Of a stretch of DNA of 64,000 nt, positions 48,657 through 57,875 are shown in pieces. Source of the DNA: JBFWVJ01 sp050246795 (GTDB lineage Bacteria > Patescibacteriota > Gracilibacteria > JAUYGZ01); contig JBFWVJ010000006.1 of NCBI GenBank assembly GCA_050246795.1, positions 57,568-121,567 on the forward strand, written 5' to 3'. The number at the start of each line of letters is the position of its first letter. Within the stretch, counting starts at the first letter, position 1. Below the pieces are notes generated by a model, which saw only the letters and a program-made list of their open reading frames with translations, searched no databases and was not told the DNA's origin. Both the position numbers and the translations under genes were made by a program.

Positions 48657-51059
48657 ATGAAAATCTCCCTGAATTGGCTCAAAGACTTCGTCGAGTTCGA
48701 TAAAAAACTCTCCATCAAGGAGATTGCTTGGAAGATCACTGAAGCGGCAGCGGAAATAGAAAGAATGGAGGCTCCTGGAAAGCATTTGGAAAAAGTGGTG
48801 GCAGGGAAAATTACCGAAGCAAAAAAGCACCCTAATGCTGACAAGCTCCAGGTTTGCACCGTGGATGTTGGTTCCGAAACCCTTCAAATCGTCTGCGGTG
48901 GCAAGAATGCCGCTAAAGGAATGATGGTGGCCGTAGCTCTACCGGGTGCACAGGTAAAGTGGCAAGGGGGAGAACTGATGGAGATAAAAAAGGTTGAACT
49001 GAGAGGAGTGGAAAGTACCGGTATGATTTGCGGCGCAGAAGAGATCGGACTGGAAAAAATGTTTCCACCTCAGGAACCTCATTTCATCCTCGACTTGAAG
49101 GGAATCAAGGCGAAGCCAGGGCAAGAGATCGCTCAAGTGCTGGGGCTCGATGACATCGTGCTGGACATCGACAATCACGCCATCACCCACCGTCCTGATC
49201 TTTTTTCCCACTATGGGATGGCCCGCGAATGTGTCGCCCTCGGGCTGGCGAAATGGAAAAAGGCATTAAAAAACGTACATCCTTCCAAACTCACCGGAAA
49301 AGCAAAGCTTCCCGTCGAGCCCACCTTCAAGAACAAAAAAATCTCCAAAAACTATTTCTCCACCGTCATCGAAGGACTCGAGACAAAAGAATCACCATCC
49401 TGGATCAAGGCCCGGCTTCAAGCCGTCGGAATCCGGTCCATCAACGCCATCGTGGATATCACCAATGTCGTCATGATGGAAATCGGTCAGCCATGCCACG
49501 CATTTGACCTGAGACTGATCGAAGGAAAAAAGTTCCAGCATCGGTTATCCGAACAAGGTGAAAAACTGACCACGCTCGATGGGGTAGAACGAACCCTTCC
49601 GAAAGACATCATCGTGGTGCAGAGTGGAAGTGAAATCGTCGACCTCTGTGGGATCATGGGGGCGCAGAATTCAGAAATCAAGCCGGACACGACGGAGGTC
49701 TATCTCCATGTTTGTCATTATGACAATGTCCTCATCCGAAAAGCGATGATCAGCCTAGGTCACCGGACAGACGCGGGAACGATTTTTGAAAAAAACCTTG
49801 AGCCGGAACGGGCGCAATGGGGATACATTCGTGCACTTGAGCTCTTTCAGCAAGTTTTCCCAGAGGCGAAATTCAAGTATGAAACCTTTCATCACCAACA
49901 AGAAGCGTCTCCAAAAACGGCTCTCCATCTTCCTCACAAAAAAATCCAATCTCACCTGGGAATCGATATCCCCGTCAAAAAATCTCAAAAAATCCTGGAG
50001 GACTTAGGATTTGAGGTAAAAGTGAAAAAAGACGCCTTCGAAGTAATCGTCCCAAGCTGGAGATCAAACGGAGTGAAAATCCCAGAGGATCTTGTCGAAG
50101 AAATTGTACGGATCTTCGGTTACTCCAATGTACCAGGGACTCCGCCGACCGTTGAACTGGCTACACCCGTCAAAAACCACAAGCGGCATACCAAGAGAAC
50201 GCTACAAAATATCTTGGTCGGACTTGGGTTTCAGGAAGAAGCAAATTATTCGTTCCTCTCCGAAGAGCTTTTGAAAAAAATCGGATACAACGACCATTCA
50301 GATCTGATCGAAGTCGCCAATCCGGTCAGTGAAGACTTCCGATTCATGAGGCCAAATTTCCTTTCCTATCTCCTCAACAATCTCTCTCGAAACGAACTGT
50401 TAGAGGCAAAACAATGGAGAACTTTCGAAATGGGAGCCGTCTACAAGCGGCAGCAAAAAGAAGTCATAGAACAACACCTGATGACCCTGTTGATCTCTTC
50501 ATCAGAAGAAGACTTTTTTCAGCTCAAAGGCGTAGTTGAGAATCTGTTCCAGGAATTAGCCTTGTCATGCGAATTGACCTCTTCGACTCATCTCTATGCC
50601 CATCCGAAGAAATGCCTGGCGGTCGTTTCAGGTGAGAAAATAGTTGGCCACCTCTATGAACTGCATCCGATGGTCAAAAGAAACTTCAAGATACGGGGGA
50701 ATGTGGTGCTTTTTGAGGCTAACCTGGGTGAGATCATGGAATTAAAACCCCTTGAAGTTCAGTACCAAGAAATCAATCGAAACCCGATGGCATTGCTGGA
50801 TATCAGCGTAGTCGTTGATTCCACGACGATGGTGTCAGATATCGAAAAAACCGTCCGATCCATCGAACCGGGCTGCCTGAAAAAGATCAAACTGATGGAT
50901 GTGTACCAGGGAGCAAGCGTTGGTGAGGGAAAGAAAAGCATAACTTTTTCACTTTCCTATCAGCATCCTGAAAGAACCTTTCACGAAAAAGAAATTCAGT
51001 CTATCTTGGAGTCCCTCATTAAAAAACTAGAAGAAGCAGGTGGAACGATTAGGAGATAA
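48657..51059 (+). CDS. pheT: Phenylalanyl-tRNA synthetase beta subunit
   Basis: 800 residues from ATG 48657 (MKISLNWLKDFVEF). N-terminal tRNA-binding EMAP-like domain (KHPNADKLQVCTVDVG, about 39-150), B3/B4 editing domain, B5 (about 415-490), core class-II-like domain, and the C-terminal FDX-ACB anticodon domain (ISVVVDSTTMVSDIEKTV). Forms the (alpha-beta)2 enzyme with PheS, not present in the window. A TATACT box lies about 26 bases upstream of the start. Followed by tRNA-Thr. Confidence 0.95.
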   Translation: MKISLNWLKDFVEFDKKLSIKEIAWKITEAAAEIERMEAPGKHLEKVVAGKITEAKKHPNADKLQVCTVDVGSETLQIVCGGKNAAKGMMVAVALPGAQVKWQGGELMEIKKVELRGVESTGMICGAEEIGLEKMFPPQEPHFILDLKGIKAKPGQEIAQVLGLDDIVLDIDNHAITHRPDLFSHYGMARECVALGLAKWKKALKNVHPSKLTGKAKLPVEPTFKNKKISKNYFSTVIEGLETKESPSWIKARLQAVGIRSINAIVDITNVVMMEIGQPCHAFDLRLIEGKKFQHRLSEQGEKLTTLDGVERTLPKDIIVVQSGSEIVDLCGIMGAQNSEIKPDTTEVYLHVCHYDNVLIRKAMISLGHRTDAGTIFEKNLEPERAQWGYIRALELFQQVFPEAKFKYETFHHQQEASPKTALHLPHKKIQSHLGIDIPVKKSQKILEDLGFEVKVKKDAFEVIVPSWRSNGVKIPEDLVEEIVRIFGYSNVPGTPPTVELATPVKNHKRHTKRTLQNILVGLGFQEEANYSFLSEELLKKIGYNDHSDLIEVANPVSEDFRFMRPNFLSYLLNNLSRNELLEAKQWRTFEMGAVYKRQQKEVIEQHLMTLLISSSEEDFFQLKGVVENLFQELALSCELTSSTHLYAHPKKCLAVVSGEKIVGHLYELHPMVKRNFKIRGNVVLFEANLGEIMELKPLEVQYQEINRNPMALLDISVVVDSTTMVSDIEKTVRSIEPGCLKKIKLMDVYQGASVGEGKKSITFSLSYQHPERTFHEKEIQSILESLIKKLEEAGGTIRR

Positions 51060-51073
51060 GGTATGAGGATCAC

Positions 51074-51149
51074 GCCGCCGTAGCTCAGTTGGTAGAGCAG
51101 TCGCTTCGTAAGCGAAAGGTCACGAGTTCAAGTCTCGTCGGTGGCTCCA
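51074..51149 (+). tRNA. tRNA-Thr (anticodon CGU)
   Basis: 76 bases with encoded CCA. Acceptor GCCGCCG/CGGTGGC (one G-T pair), D arm GCTC/GAGC, anticodon stem TCGCT-side GTCGC with GCGAA, loop TTCGTAA, T arm ACGAG/CTCGT with TTCAAGT. Anticodon CGU reads ACG. It lies 14 bases after pheT and may be read through from it. Confidence 0.93.
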
Positions 51150-51216
51150 CAACAATTCTCGTTATAAATTTTTTCTGATATGATCATTCATAATTTGATC
51201 CTTAATCTTCTTCAGC

Positions 51217-51462
51217 ATGGCTCATAAAAACCACACGGCGCACGAAGTCAAAAAGAAGCTCATAGGGTATATTACCGGAGCTTTTGCCCTGGTCGGTGCT
51301 TTGGCTTGGAATGACGCTATAAAAGCCCTCATCGAAACCCTCTACGATGCAGATCGAAATACCATCATGGCAAAATTCATCTACGCCATCGTCATTTCAA
51401 TACTGGTCATTTTGATCGGGGTATACCTTTCTCAAATGACGGTGGAAAAAGAGGATACATAA
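51217..51462 (+). CDS. DUF5654-like small membrane protein
   Basis: 81 residues with two hydrophobic helices (about 16-36 and 53-75). FALVGALAWNDAIKALIE is the hallmark block of DUF5654-type proteins known from archaea and CPR. Function unknown. Starts with ATG in an AT-rich spacer after tRNA-Thr. Confidence 0.75.
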   Translation: MAHKNHTAHEVKKKLIGYITGAFALVGALAWNDAIKALIETLYDADRNTIMAKFIYAIVISILVILIGVYLSQMTVEKEDT

Positions 51463-51482
51463 GAAGGACGTAATGAGCGCGT

Positions 51483-52331
51483 CTAGCCGACCCTCAGTAT
51501 TTTCTTGATCCATGCTTTTGCCTTCTTCTTTCGCTTATCCTTGAGCCCGTGTCCACACTGAGGGCAAATAATAATTTTTTCTCCTCGGAGTGCATAATCA
51601 ACGAACCCCGAACCCAATAGTCCCGCGGGGAGCGCAAAGATCCCGATCGCAAAAATTGCCGTCAGTCCGGCAAAAAGTTTTCCAAGTGGTGTCATGGGAA
51701 CGATATCCCCGTATCCCACCGTGGTAAGAGTGGTAACACTCCACCACATCGTCGCGGGAATACTGGAGAATGCTTCAGGTTGAGCAGGATTCTCGATAAA
51801 AAACATGATACTTGAGGTAAACAAAATCATGATCGCGATCGTATAAATCGTCATCTTTATCTCGCTTCTTTTGTCTTTAAAGACGTAGAGAAATACTTCC
51901 CAGGCGCGGAAATACCGTCCCATTTTCAAAAATCGGAATAAACGAAGGATCTGAGAAATGCGAGTAAACTGTATATTCATCACCGTGAAGAGCGGCAGAA
52001 AGAACGGGATGATCGCCAGCAAATCAATAATTGCGAAAGGGGTTTTCATAAATTTCAGCCTTCCCCAAATGGGGTGATGGTATTCATCTGATTCCGTGAT
52101 CGACCAAACCCTTAAAATATATTCAGTCGCGAAAACCGAGACGACAAAAGTGTCAAAAATCAAAAAGAGCTTCTGATATTCCAAATAAACCCCAGGAAGC
52201 GATTCTATGAGAATAACAAGAACATTGAGAATGATCACAAAAATGATAAATCTCTCAAAGATCTTCCTTTGTGGATTATGGGTCGCTTGCTCCAAAATTT
52301 CGTAACACTGGCGTTTGAAAGAGTTTTTCAT
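51483..52331 (-). CDS. Voltage-gated-type potassium channel
   Basis: 282 residues with six predicted helices. S4-like helix with spaced Arg (FTRISQILRLFRFLKMGRYFRAW), pore helix and selectivity filter TTLTTVGYGDIVP, and S6 with AIGIFALPAGLLGSGF. The filter is that of K+ channels. The C-terminus has CPQCGHG, a single CxxC knuckle, and a basic end. Tetrameric K+ conductance across the membrane; sensing properties unknown. Convergent with the DUF5654 gene. Confidence 0.9.
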   Translation of the reverse strand: MKNSFKRQCYEILEQATHNPQRKIFERFIIFVIILNVLVILIESLPGVYLEYQKLFLIFDTFVVSVFATEYILRVWSITESDEYHHPIWGRLKFMKTPFAIIDLLAIIPFFLPLFTVMNIQFTRISQILRLFRFLKMGRYFRAWEVFLYVFKDKRSEIKMTIYTIAIMILFTSSIMFFIENPAQPEAFSSIPATMWWSVTTLTTVGYGDIVPMTPLGKLFAGLTAIFAIGIFALPAGLLGSGFVDYALRGEKIIICPQCGHGLKDKRKKKAKAWIKKILRVG

Positions 52332-52421
52332 ATCTGAGAAAAATCACTCAGATTGTATCAGCTCAGAAAAAAGTCCAAAGAAGATTCTTTTGAAAGGGCC
52401 GTTCATTTGTATTCTTATGTC

Positions 52422-53618
52422 TTATGCCGCCTTCTGAAGTATCCAAAACTTCAAGTACTTCCCTTCGGGGAAATCAATATTGAAAGGATGGTCTGGTGGC
52501 TGGTGTTTGATTTCCAAGACTTTCAAACTACAGCCAGCTCGATGAGAAGCGATCGTCAGCATTTTTTGGAACATCTCATCCGTTACATAAGACGAGCAAG
52601 ATGAAGACACCAGTATTCCATTTTTTGGAAGGATGCGAAGCGCGGCTTCGTTGATCTGCAAGTACCCCGCCATACCTTTTTTGATCGACTTATTATTTTT
52701 CACAAAAGCTGGAGGGTCTAAAACGATCACATCAAAGGAACCTGGTCTGCAGTCTTCTAAATAATCAAAAACATCAGCTACTACCGCCTCTTGTTTTTTT
52801 GAGTCGACGGAATTCAGTTGAAAGTTTCTTTCGGCAGCCGCGATCGCATTCTTGGAAATATCGACACTGGTGACCCTGCTGGCACCCCCAAGAGCGGCAT
52901 AGAGGGAGAATCCTCCTGTGTAGGCGAAGCAATTGAGAACGTTCTTGCCTTCACAGTATCCCTGCAACGCTTTCCGATTCTCGCGCTGATCCAAAAAGAG
53001 ACCGGTCTTCTGCCCGTGGACAATATCGACGTAAAAGGAAACTCCATGTTCTTTGATCATGATTTCTCCTGTGGGTTCTTCCCCGTAGAGCAATTGTGAT
53101 GGATTGTTCGTCAGCCCATCGAGGAATCTCACCTGGGCATCACTGCGTTCGTAAATCGACTTCGGCTGGAAAACACTCTTCAAAGCTTCTACGACCAGAT
53201 CTTTCAGCACATCCATCCCCAGGGTATGAATCTGAATCACAAAGGTTTGGTCATATCGATCCACGATCAGGCCGGGCAATCCGTCGCTTTCGGCAAAGAC
53301 CAATCGATAGGCGTTGGTGGAAGACATGTCAATGAAGCGCTCTCGTTCGCGTTGAAGGGTTTCCATCCGTTCCACAAAAAAACGTTCATCGATCGTTTGG
53401 TTTGGGAACCTCGTAAGGATCCGAACAACGATTTTCGATTTGGAATTGAAATACCCCCTGCCAAAGAAGGTTTTTCGGTTGCTCAAATACACATCGCACA
53501 GCTCGCCATCGTGGATTCCATCTACAGCTTGGATGGCATCCGTAAAGAGCCAAGGGTGGCGGAGTTTCATGAGGGACGCTTCTTTGTCCGGGTTGAGATA
53601 GATTTTCTTCAGTTTCAT
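52422..53618 (-). CDS. rlmI: RlmI-like 23S rRNA (cytosine-C5) methyltransferase
   Basis: 398 residues. N-terminal PUA domain (IYLNPDKEASLMKLRHPWLFTDAIQ), central linking domain with RLVFAESDGLPGLIVDRYD, and C-terminal Rossmann domain: EHGVSFYVDIVHGQKTGLFLDQRENR, VLNCFAYTGGFSLYAALGGA, VTSVDISKNAI, FDVIVLDPPAF. This matches RlmI/RlmK-type m5C enzymes of 23S rRNA position 1962. The exact site is inferred. It forms a run with the Nudix and recG genes on the minus strand. Confidence 0.88.
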   Translation of the reverse strand: MKLKKIYLNPDKEASLMKLRHPWLFTDAIQAVDGIHDGELCDVYLSNRKTFFGRGYFNSKSKIVVRILTRFPNQTIDERFFVERMETLQRERERFIDMSSTNAYRLVFAESDGLPGLIVDRYDQTFVIQIHTLGMDVLKDLVVEALKSVFQPKSIYERSDAQVRFLDGLTNNPSQLLYGEEPTGEIMIKEHGVSFYVDIVHGQKTGLFLDQRENRKALQGYCEGKNVLNCFAYTGGFSLYAALGGASRVTSVDISKNAIAAAERNFQLNSVDSKKQEAVVADVFDYLEDCRPGSFDVIVLDPPAFVKNNKSIKKGMAGYLQINEAALRILPKNGILVSSSCSSYVTDEMFQKMLTIASHRAGCSLKVLEIKHQPPDHPFNIDFPEGKYLKFWILQKAA

Positions 53619-53639
53619 AAAAATAATTGAGCCACCATC

Positions 53640-54194
53640 TTAGCTGAACCCAGGTAAAAAGCCATCTTTTTTCAAGTGTTCCCAGGCGAGCAGCCCGGGT
53701 GCGCACGAAGATGATTCGCCATTCATGAGGACCGTTCGCATCTCTTCGATCGACAGAAGTTCAACATCGATGAATTCCGTCTGGTCCAATTCTTGCTCGG
53801 ATATTTTTTCACAATCAGTCGCGTAGTAGCAGTGAATATACCGTGTCGAGTAGGGGGAAGTCGGCATTTTTCCGACCTTTTTGAAGCCACCAGTATAGCC
53901 CGTTTCCTGGAGGAGTTCTTTTCGTATTTGCTCGTCTGAGTGGTCTTCAAATCTCTCAAGCCGTCCTGCGGGAAGCTCAACCATTTCTTTCTCTGGGCCA
54001 ACACGGAATTCCTTCACAACGACGAACTGGTGCTCTTTGGTAAGAGCTAAGACACAGCAAGTATCCACTTCTTTATTCACAAAGAAATGATGATCGCTGC
54101 CATCCGGCAGTCGATAGTGTCGATCGAGGACAGTGAAATAAGGGTTTTGATGGGCTGGAGTCTCTGACAGAAGGGTGAAATGCATGTGGAGCAA
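53640..54194 (-). CDS. Nudix hydrolase (ADP-ribose pyrophosphatase-like)
   Basis: 184 residues. Nudix box region ELPAGRLERFEDHSDEQIRK and ELLQETGY: the G-x5-E and ELxQETG parts are present, with one extra residue between E and RE and Lys near the usual Arg. The fold around it (FVVVKEFRVGPEKEMVELPAG) resembles ADP-ribose pyrophosphatases. It would clean up nucleotide sugars or oxidised nucleotides. Start at 54194 or ATG 54185. Confidence 0.8.
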   Translation of the reverse strand: MLHMHFTLLSETPAHQNPYFTVLDRHYRLPDGSDHHFFVNKEVDTCCVLALTKEHQFVVVKEFRVGPEKEMVELPAGRLERFEDHSDEQIRKELLQETGYTGGFKKVGKMPTSPYSTRYIHCYYATDCEKISEQELDQTEFIDVELLSIEEMRTVLMNGESSSCAPGLLAWEHLKKDGFLPGFS

Positions 54195-54218
54195 TTTAGG
54201 AGACAGAAGGAGTATAAC

Positions 54219-56252
54219 TCAGGCTTTGAAGAACTCGCCTGATTTTTCTACAAGGGTTCGTAAGGTCCGAAAGCTTCTCAATTCAGGATCTTTCTCCAAG
54301 AGCTCCTGTGCCTTTTCTCGAGCCATGGCAATGGTCCTCCCATCCATGATCGAAGCCATCTTGAGGTCGGGGAGGCCGCTTTGCTTCAGTCCGTACACTT
54401 CACCCGGCCCACGGATTTCCAGATCAATCTCCGCCAGTTTAAATCCATCCGTGTGGTCCGTCATGGCCTTGAGTCTTCGCGCGCTTTGTTGCTCGCGCTT
54501 GGTGGTAAAGAGAAAACAATACGACTGCAGATCATTTCTTCCCACGCGGCCGCGGAACTGATGAAGCTGGGAAAGTCCAAACCGCTCGGCTCCTTCGATG
54601 ATCATCATGGTGGCGTTGGGGATATCGATCCCCACTTCGATCACCGAAGTGGCAACCAAAATATCAAACTCTTTGTTTTTAAATCGCTGCATAATTTCAT
54701 CTTTTTCAGAAGCCTTCATTTTTCCATGGAGATATTCAATGCGCCGATGCGGGAAATCTTCATGTTTCAATCGCTCGTATTCTTGAAGCACGGACTTGGC
54801 TTCCAGTTTTTCGCTTTCTTCGATGAGGGGACAAATTACAAACACCTGACGGCCCTTGGTGATCTGATCGTCGATAAATAAGTTTGCCTGCCTCCTGGCT
54901 TCAGGGTGAACGACCTTGGTGATGATTGGTTTTCTTCCAGGGGGCATCTCGTTGATCACGCTCAGCTCCTGATCTCCGTAGATGGTCAGCGCGAGCGTTC
55001 TGGGGATAGGCGTGGCGCTCATCATGAGTAAATGAGGAGTTATTTCAGGGGATTTTTTCACCAGTTCAGCTCGTTGTAAGACGCCGAACCGGTGCTGTTC
55101 GTCGATCACGGCAAAGGCCAGTTTGGGAAATGTGACGTGTTCTTGAATGAGCGCGTGCGTCCCCACGACGAGTTGGATTTCTCCATTCGAAACCCTCTCC
55201 TGAATCTCCTTTTTTTCCTTTGTGGAGAGAGAGCCGATCAGAAGAGCACTAGAAAAATCCTGGAGTAACTTTCTCAAAGTTGAGAAATGTTGCTTGGTCA
55301 AAATTTCGGTCGGGGACATGACCACGCATTGGTATCCTTGCTTCAAAAATGGAAGCATGGCCATGGCTGACACCACCGTCTTTCCACTCCCCACATCTCC
55401 TTCCAAAAGCCGAAGCATCGGCTGTTCTTTTTCACAGTCTTTCAGGATCTGAAAGAGGGAAATTTTTTGCGCTCCAGTGAGCTGGAAGGGGAGTGATTCT
55501 TGAAAGGTTTTCATCAGTTCCGCATCCATCGGGAGGGCGATGGCCCCCCTTTGTTCAGACCATCTTTTTTTCTGTTGAAGCGCCCCTAATTGCAAAACGA
55601 AGAGTTCTTCAAAGGCGAGCATCTGCTTTGCCCTTTCCAGCTGCTCCGCATTCTCTGGAAAATGAACGGTGCGGATGGCTTCGCTTTTTTTAGGAAAAGA
55701 AGAAGACTCTCGAATCTCTTCTGGGAGGATGTCTTCAAACTCAGAGCAGACCGAAAGAAGAGGTGAGATTTTTTCTCGGAACCATTTGGAGCTCAGGCCC
55801 TCGGTTTCGTGATACACTGGTACGATAGCGCCGGTATGGAGGTGTTCGTCTGACCAGGGTTCAATTACAGGTGAAACATAGGTCATCCGGCCATTTCCAT
55901 ATTTCACCTTCCCGGAGATCATGACCTTTTGTGAGTGGTTCCATTGTTGGACCAAAAAAGGTTGATGGAACCACACGCATTCAATGCTCGAACCTTCCTC
56001 ATCGGTAAAGGTCGCTTTCTGAATCAGCTTCCCGAACTTCGTTTTTTCATTCCGGATGGGGCTTAGCCTCCCTCGTGAATTATTGGTCTCCTGAAGGCTA
56101 AAAAGATTAATCGCCGTCACCCGACTTTTATCTTCGTAACGATGAGGATAGTGCAGCAACAGATCTTCAACCGTCTTCAAGCCCATACTGTTGAGGAGTG
56201 TGATCTTCTGCTGAGTGGTGCGCAAGAGAGATGAGAGGGGTGTCCGAAGCAT
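54219..56252 (-). CDS. recG: ATP-dependent DNA helicase RecG
   Basis: 677 residues. N-terminal wedge/OB domain (VEDLLLHYPHRYEDKS, KVMISGKVKYGNGRMTYVSPVIE), then SF2 helicase: GDVGSGKTVVSAMAML, VIDEQHRFGVLQR, LMMSATPIPRTLALTIYGD, and motif V-VI DILVATSVIEVGIDIPNATMM, LSQLHQFRGRVGR. RecG reverses stalled forks and processes branched DNA. Downstream genes on the same strand are the Nudix and rlmI-like genes. Confidence 0.95.
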   Translation of the reverse strand: MLRTPLSSLLRTTQQKITLLNSMGLKTVEDLLLHYPHRYEDKSRVTAINLFSLQETNNSRGRLSPIRNEKTKFGKLIQKATFTDEEGSSIECVWFHQPFLVQQWNHSQKVMISGKVKYGNGRMTYVSPVIEPWSDEHLHTGAIVPVYHETEGLSSKWFREKISPLLSVCSEFEDILPEEIRESSSFPKKSEAIRTVHFPENAEQLERAKQMLAFEELFVLQLGALQQKKRWSEQRGAIALPMDAELMKTFQESLPFQLTGAQKISLFQILKDCEKEQPMLRLLEGDVGSGKTVVSAMAMLPFLKQGYQCVVMSPTEILTKQHFSTLRKLLQDFSSALLIGSLSTKEKKEIQERVSNGEIQLVVGTHALIQEHVTFPKLAFAVIDEQHRFGVLQRAELVKKSPEITPHLLMMSATPIPRTLALTIYGDQELSVINEMPPGRKPIITKVVHPEARRQANLFIDDQITKGRQVFVICPLIEESEKLEAKSVLQEYERLKHEDFPHRRIEYLHGKMKASEKDEIMQRFKNKEFDILVATSVIEVGIDIPNATMMIIEGAERFGLSQLHQFRGRVGRNDLQSYCFLFTTKREQQSARRLKAMTDHTDGFKLAEIDLEIRGPGEVYGLKQSGLPDLKMASIMDGRTIAMAREKAQELLEKDPELRSFRTLRTLVEKSGEFFKA

Positions 56253-56334
56253 GGATTTCGGCTAGTAGATTGACTTAATGAGCATTTTATACTATGCTTG
56301 CCGCTCAGAAGTATAGTATCTCTTTTTCTTTTGA

Positions 56335-57045
56335 ATGTCTTTAGATCGATCAAAAATCGACCTTTGTGATCCGCGTATGAGAGATTTGAAGGAACGAAAG
56401 GAGTCGGAATTGTTCAGGGCAATTGATGATATATCGGTATCCAATGACGTATTAAAGGTCATTCAAAAAATATCGAAGGAATTAGTGGTCGAAGTGGTTG
56501 GCGAGTACTTGCAAAAGTCGCAAATGGGCAAAGCAATTGACGATGCAGATCTCGCACGTTACTACCGTGAACAATTGATTGAAAAGTGTCAGTTGGAGGC
56601 AGAGGTAGGGCAATTGATGCCTATTATCAGAGGGTATGTCCTCGGAGTGATTGCATGGCTCGACCAGTTGGCATCTGCAAAAGTGGAGAAAGAACCGGAG
56701 GGGATCGATCGATTGTTATTGGATCAGGCAAAAGAAGAGCAGAACTCCAATGTCGGAGTATCCTCATTAGTCATCAAGCTGGGGAGAGCAAGAATCCAAA
56801 CCAATGAACAGCTCAGGACTTTTTATGAAAGGGTGGCGAAGCTTTCACAGGAAGAGGGAAAAAAAGCGCTCAAGGAACGGTATCGAAAGCGTTCAAATGA
56901 ACTCGGTTGGAATGATTCATTTAGCTATCCTGAGGGAGGATTGCGTTCTGAGGTTTTTAAATTGCTGAAAGGGTATCTGGAAAAAGTCTTCCCTGGTGTG
57001 AGCTTTCAGGAGGTGCAAGTCAAATCGAAACGAGAGGTCGCTTAG
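56335..57045 (+). CDS. Helical protein of unknown function
   Basis: 236 residues, nearly all predicted helix, charge-rich, without signal or membrane segment. No motif recognised. Divergent from recG, convergent with the next unrecognised gene. The start is the first ATG after the recG promoter region; MSLDRSKIDLCDPRMRDLKE leaves an alternative Met at residue 15. Confidence 0.6.
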   Translation: MSLDRSKIDLCDPRMRDLKERKESELFRAIDDISVSNDVLKVIQKISKELVVEVVGEYLQKSQMGKAIDDADLARYYREQLIEKCQLEAEVGQLMPIIRGYVLGVIAWLDQLASAKVEKEPEGIDRLLLDQAKEEQNSNVGVSSLVIKLGRARIQTNEQLRTFYERVAKLSQEEGKKALKERYRKRSNELGWNDSFSYPEGGLRSEVFKLLKGYLEKVFPGVSFQEVQVKSKREVA

Positions 57046-57050
57046 AGACA

Positions 57051-57875
57051 TCATCTGCAGATCGCCTTCGCAAACAACACCCCTCCTTTGACGCCGGGCT
57101 CTTTATCGACGGGTAATCGAGAGTGTATAAATTCGCCTTCGCTTGATACGAGCAGGGTTTGTTGACGGCGCCATTGATGAACATAAGCCCTCCCTCTAGC
57201 CGATTCGAGAGAATCAATCATCATTTGTGAATAGTCATCGGTTGAGAGGTAGCATTCCTGAATCGAGAGATCGAGCGCTTTCATCAAGGTGCTGATCGCA
57301 TATCGGATATCAACTTGCCGCTGATGGTCCGCAACATGAAATGTTTGAAGGGTGTAATCAAGCTTCTTTTGGGCTTTTTCCCAAGCTTGAATAATGATGT
57401 CTGGAGCTCCACCGCAGGTAAGTTGTTCAAGAAAATACTTACAGCTTTGCAGCAGAGATGGAAAAATGGATCCAACATCTGACACAACAGTCTTGCTCAG
57501 TCGTGGTGGACCTGAAGGGTCAGTGAATAAGGCGCTAAAACGGGCGAAGTTCCTCACTCCATCTTTGTGCCACAGAAGCGGGTCGTAATTCCGAGAGGCT
57601 TCTTTATGGGCAAGGTTCTTTACCGATTTTCTTTGCGATTTGAGCAAGGTGAGATTGATCACGACAAATCCAAAGGATTGAACAAGTTCCACAAAAAATG
57701 AATGATAGTTCGGTTCGGTCATCAACAAAAAGAGTTCCTGGCGGATTTCAGATACGAGACGTGGCGGCACTATTAAATCCACGCCCAATGATTTTTCCTC
57801 CTCAGGTTCCCAGGCTTCCTGAAGAATCCTGACCTTTACTCCACTTGGAACGCGTTCCATATTATGGTTTTTCAA
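57051..57875 (-). CDS. Unrecognised protein with TauD-like 2-oxoglutarate oxygenase features
   Basis: 274 residues. LLWHKDGVRNFARFSALFTDPSGPPRLSKTVV carries an HxD motif followed by a family-like Pro/Gly stretch, and the C-terminal VHQWRRQQTLLVSSEGEFIHSR carries a W...LLV...xxH.R pattern. Together these mimic the H-x-D...H...R facial triad and substrate Arg of TauD/clavaminate-type Fe(II)/2-oxoglutarate dioxygenases. The intervening region is unlike known members. This is a motif-level suggestion only. The start overlaps the end of the methyltransferase gene by 14 bases (or begins at ATG 57860). Confidence 0.5.
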   Translation of the reverse strand: MKNHNMERVPSGVKVRILQEAWEPEEEKSLGVDLIVPPRLVSEIRQELFLLMTEPNYHSFFVELVQSFGFVVINLTLLKSQRKSVKNLAHKEASRNYDPLLWHKDGVRNFARFSALFTDPSGPPRLSKTVVSDVGSIFPSLLQSCKYFLEQLTCGGAPDIIIQAWEKAQKKLDYTLQTFHVADHQRQVDIRYAISTLMKALDLSIQECYLSTDDYSQMMIDSLESARGRAYVHQWRRQQTLLVSSEGEFIHSRLPVDKEPGVKGGVLFAKAICR

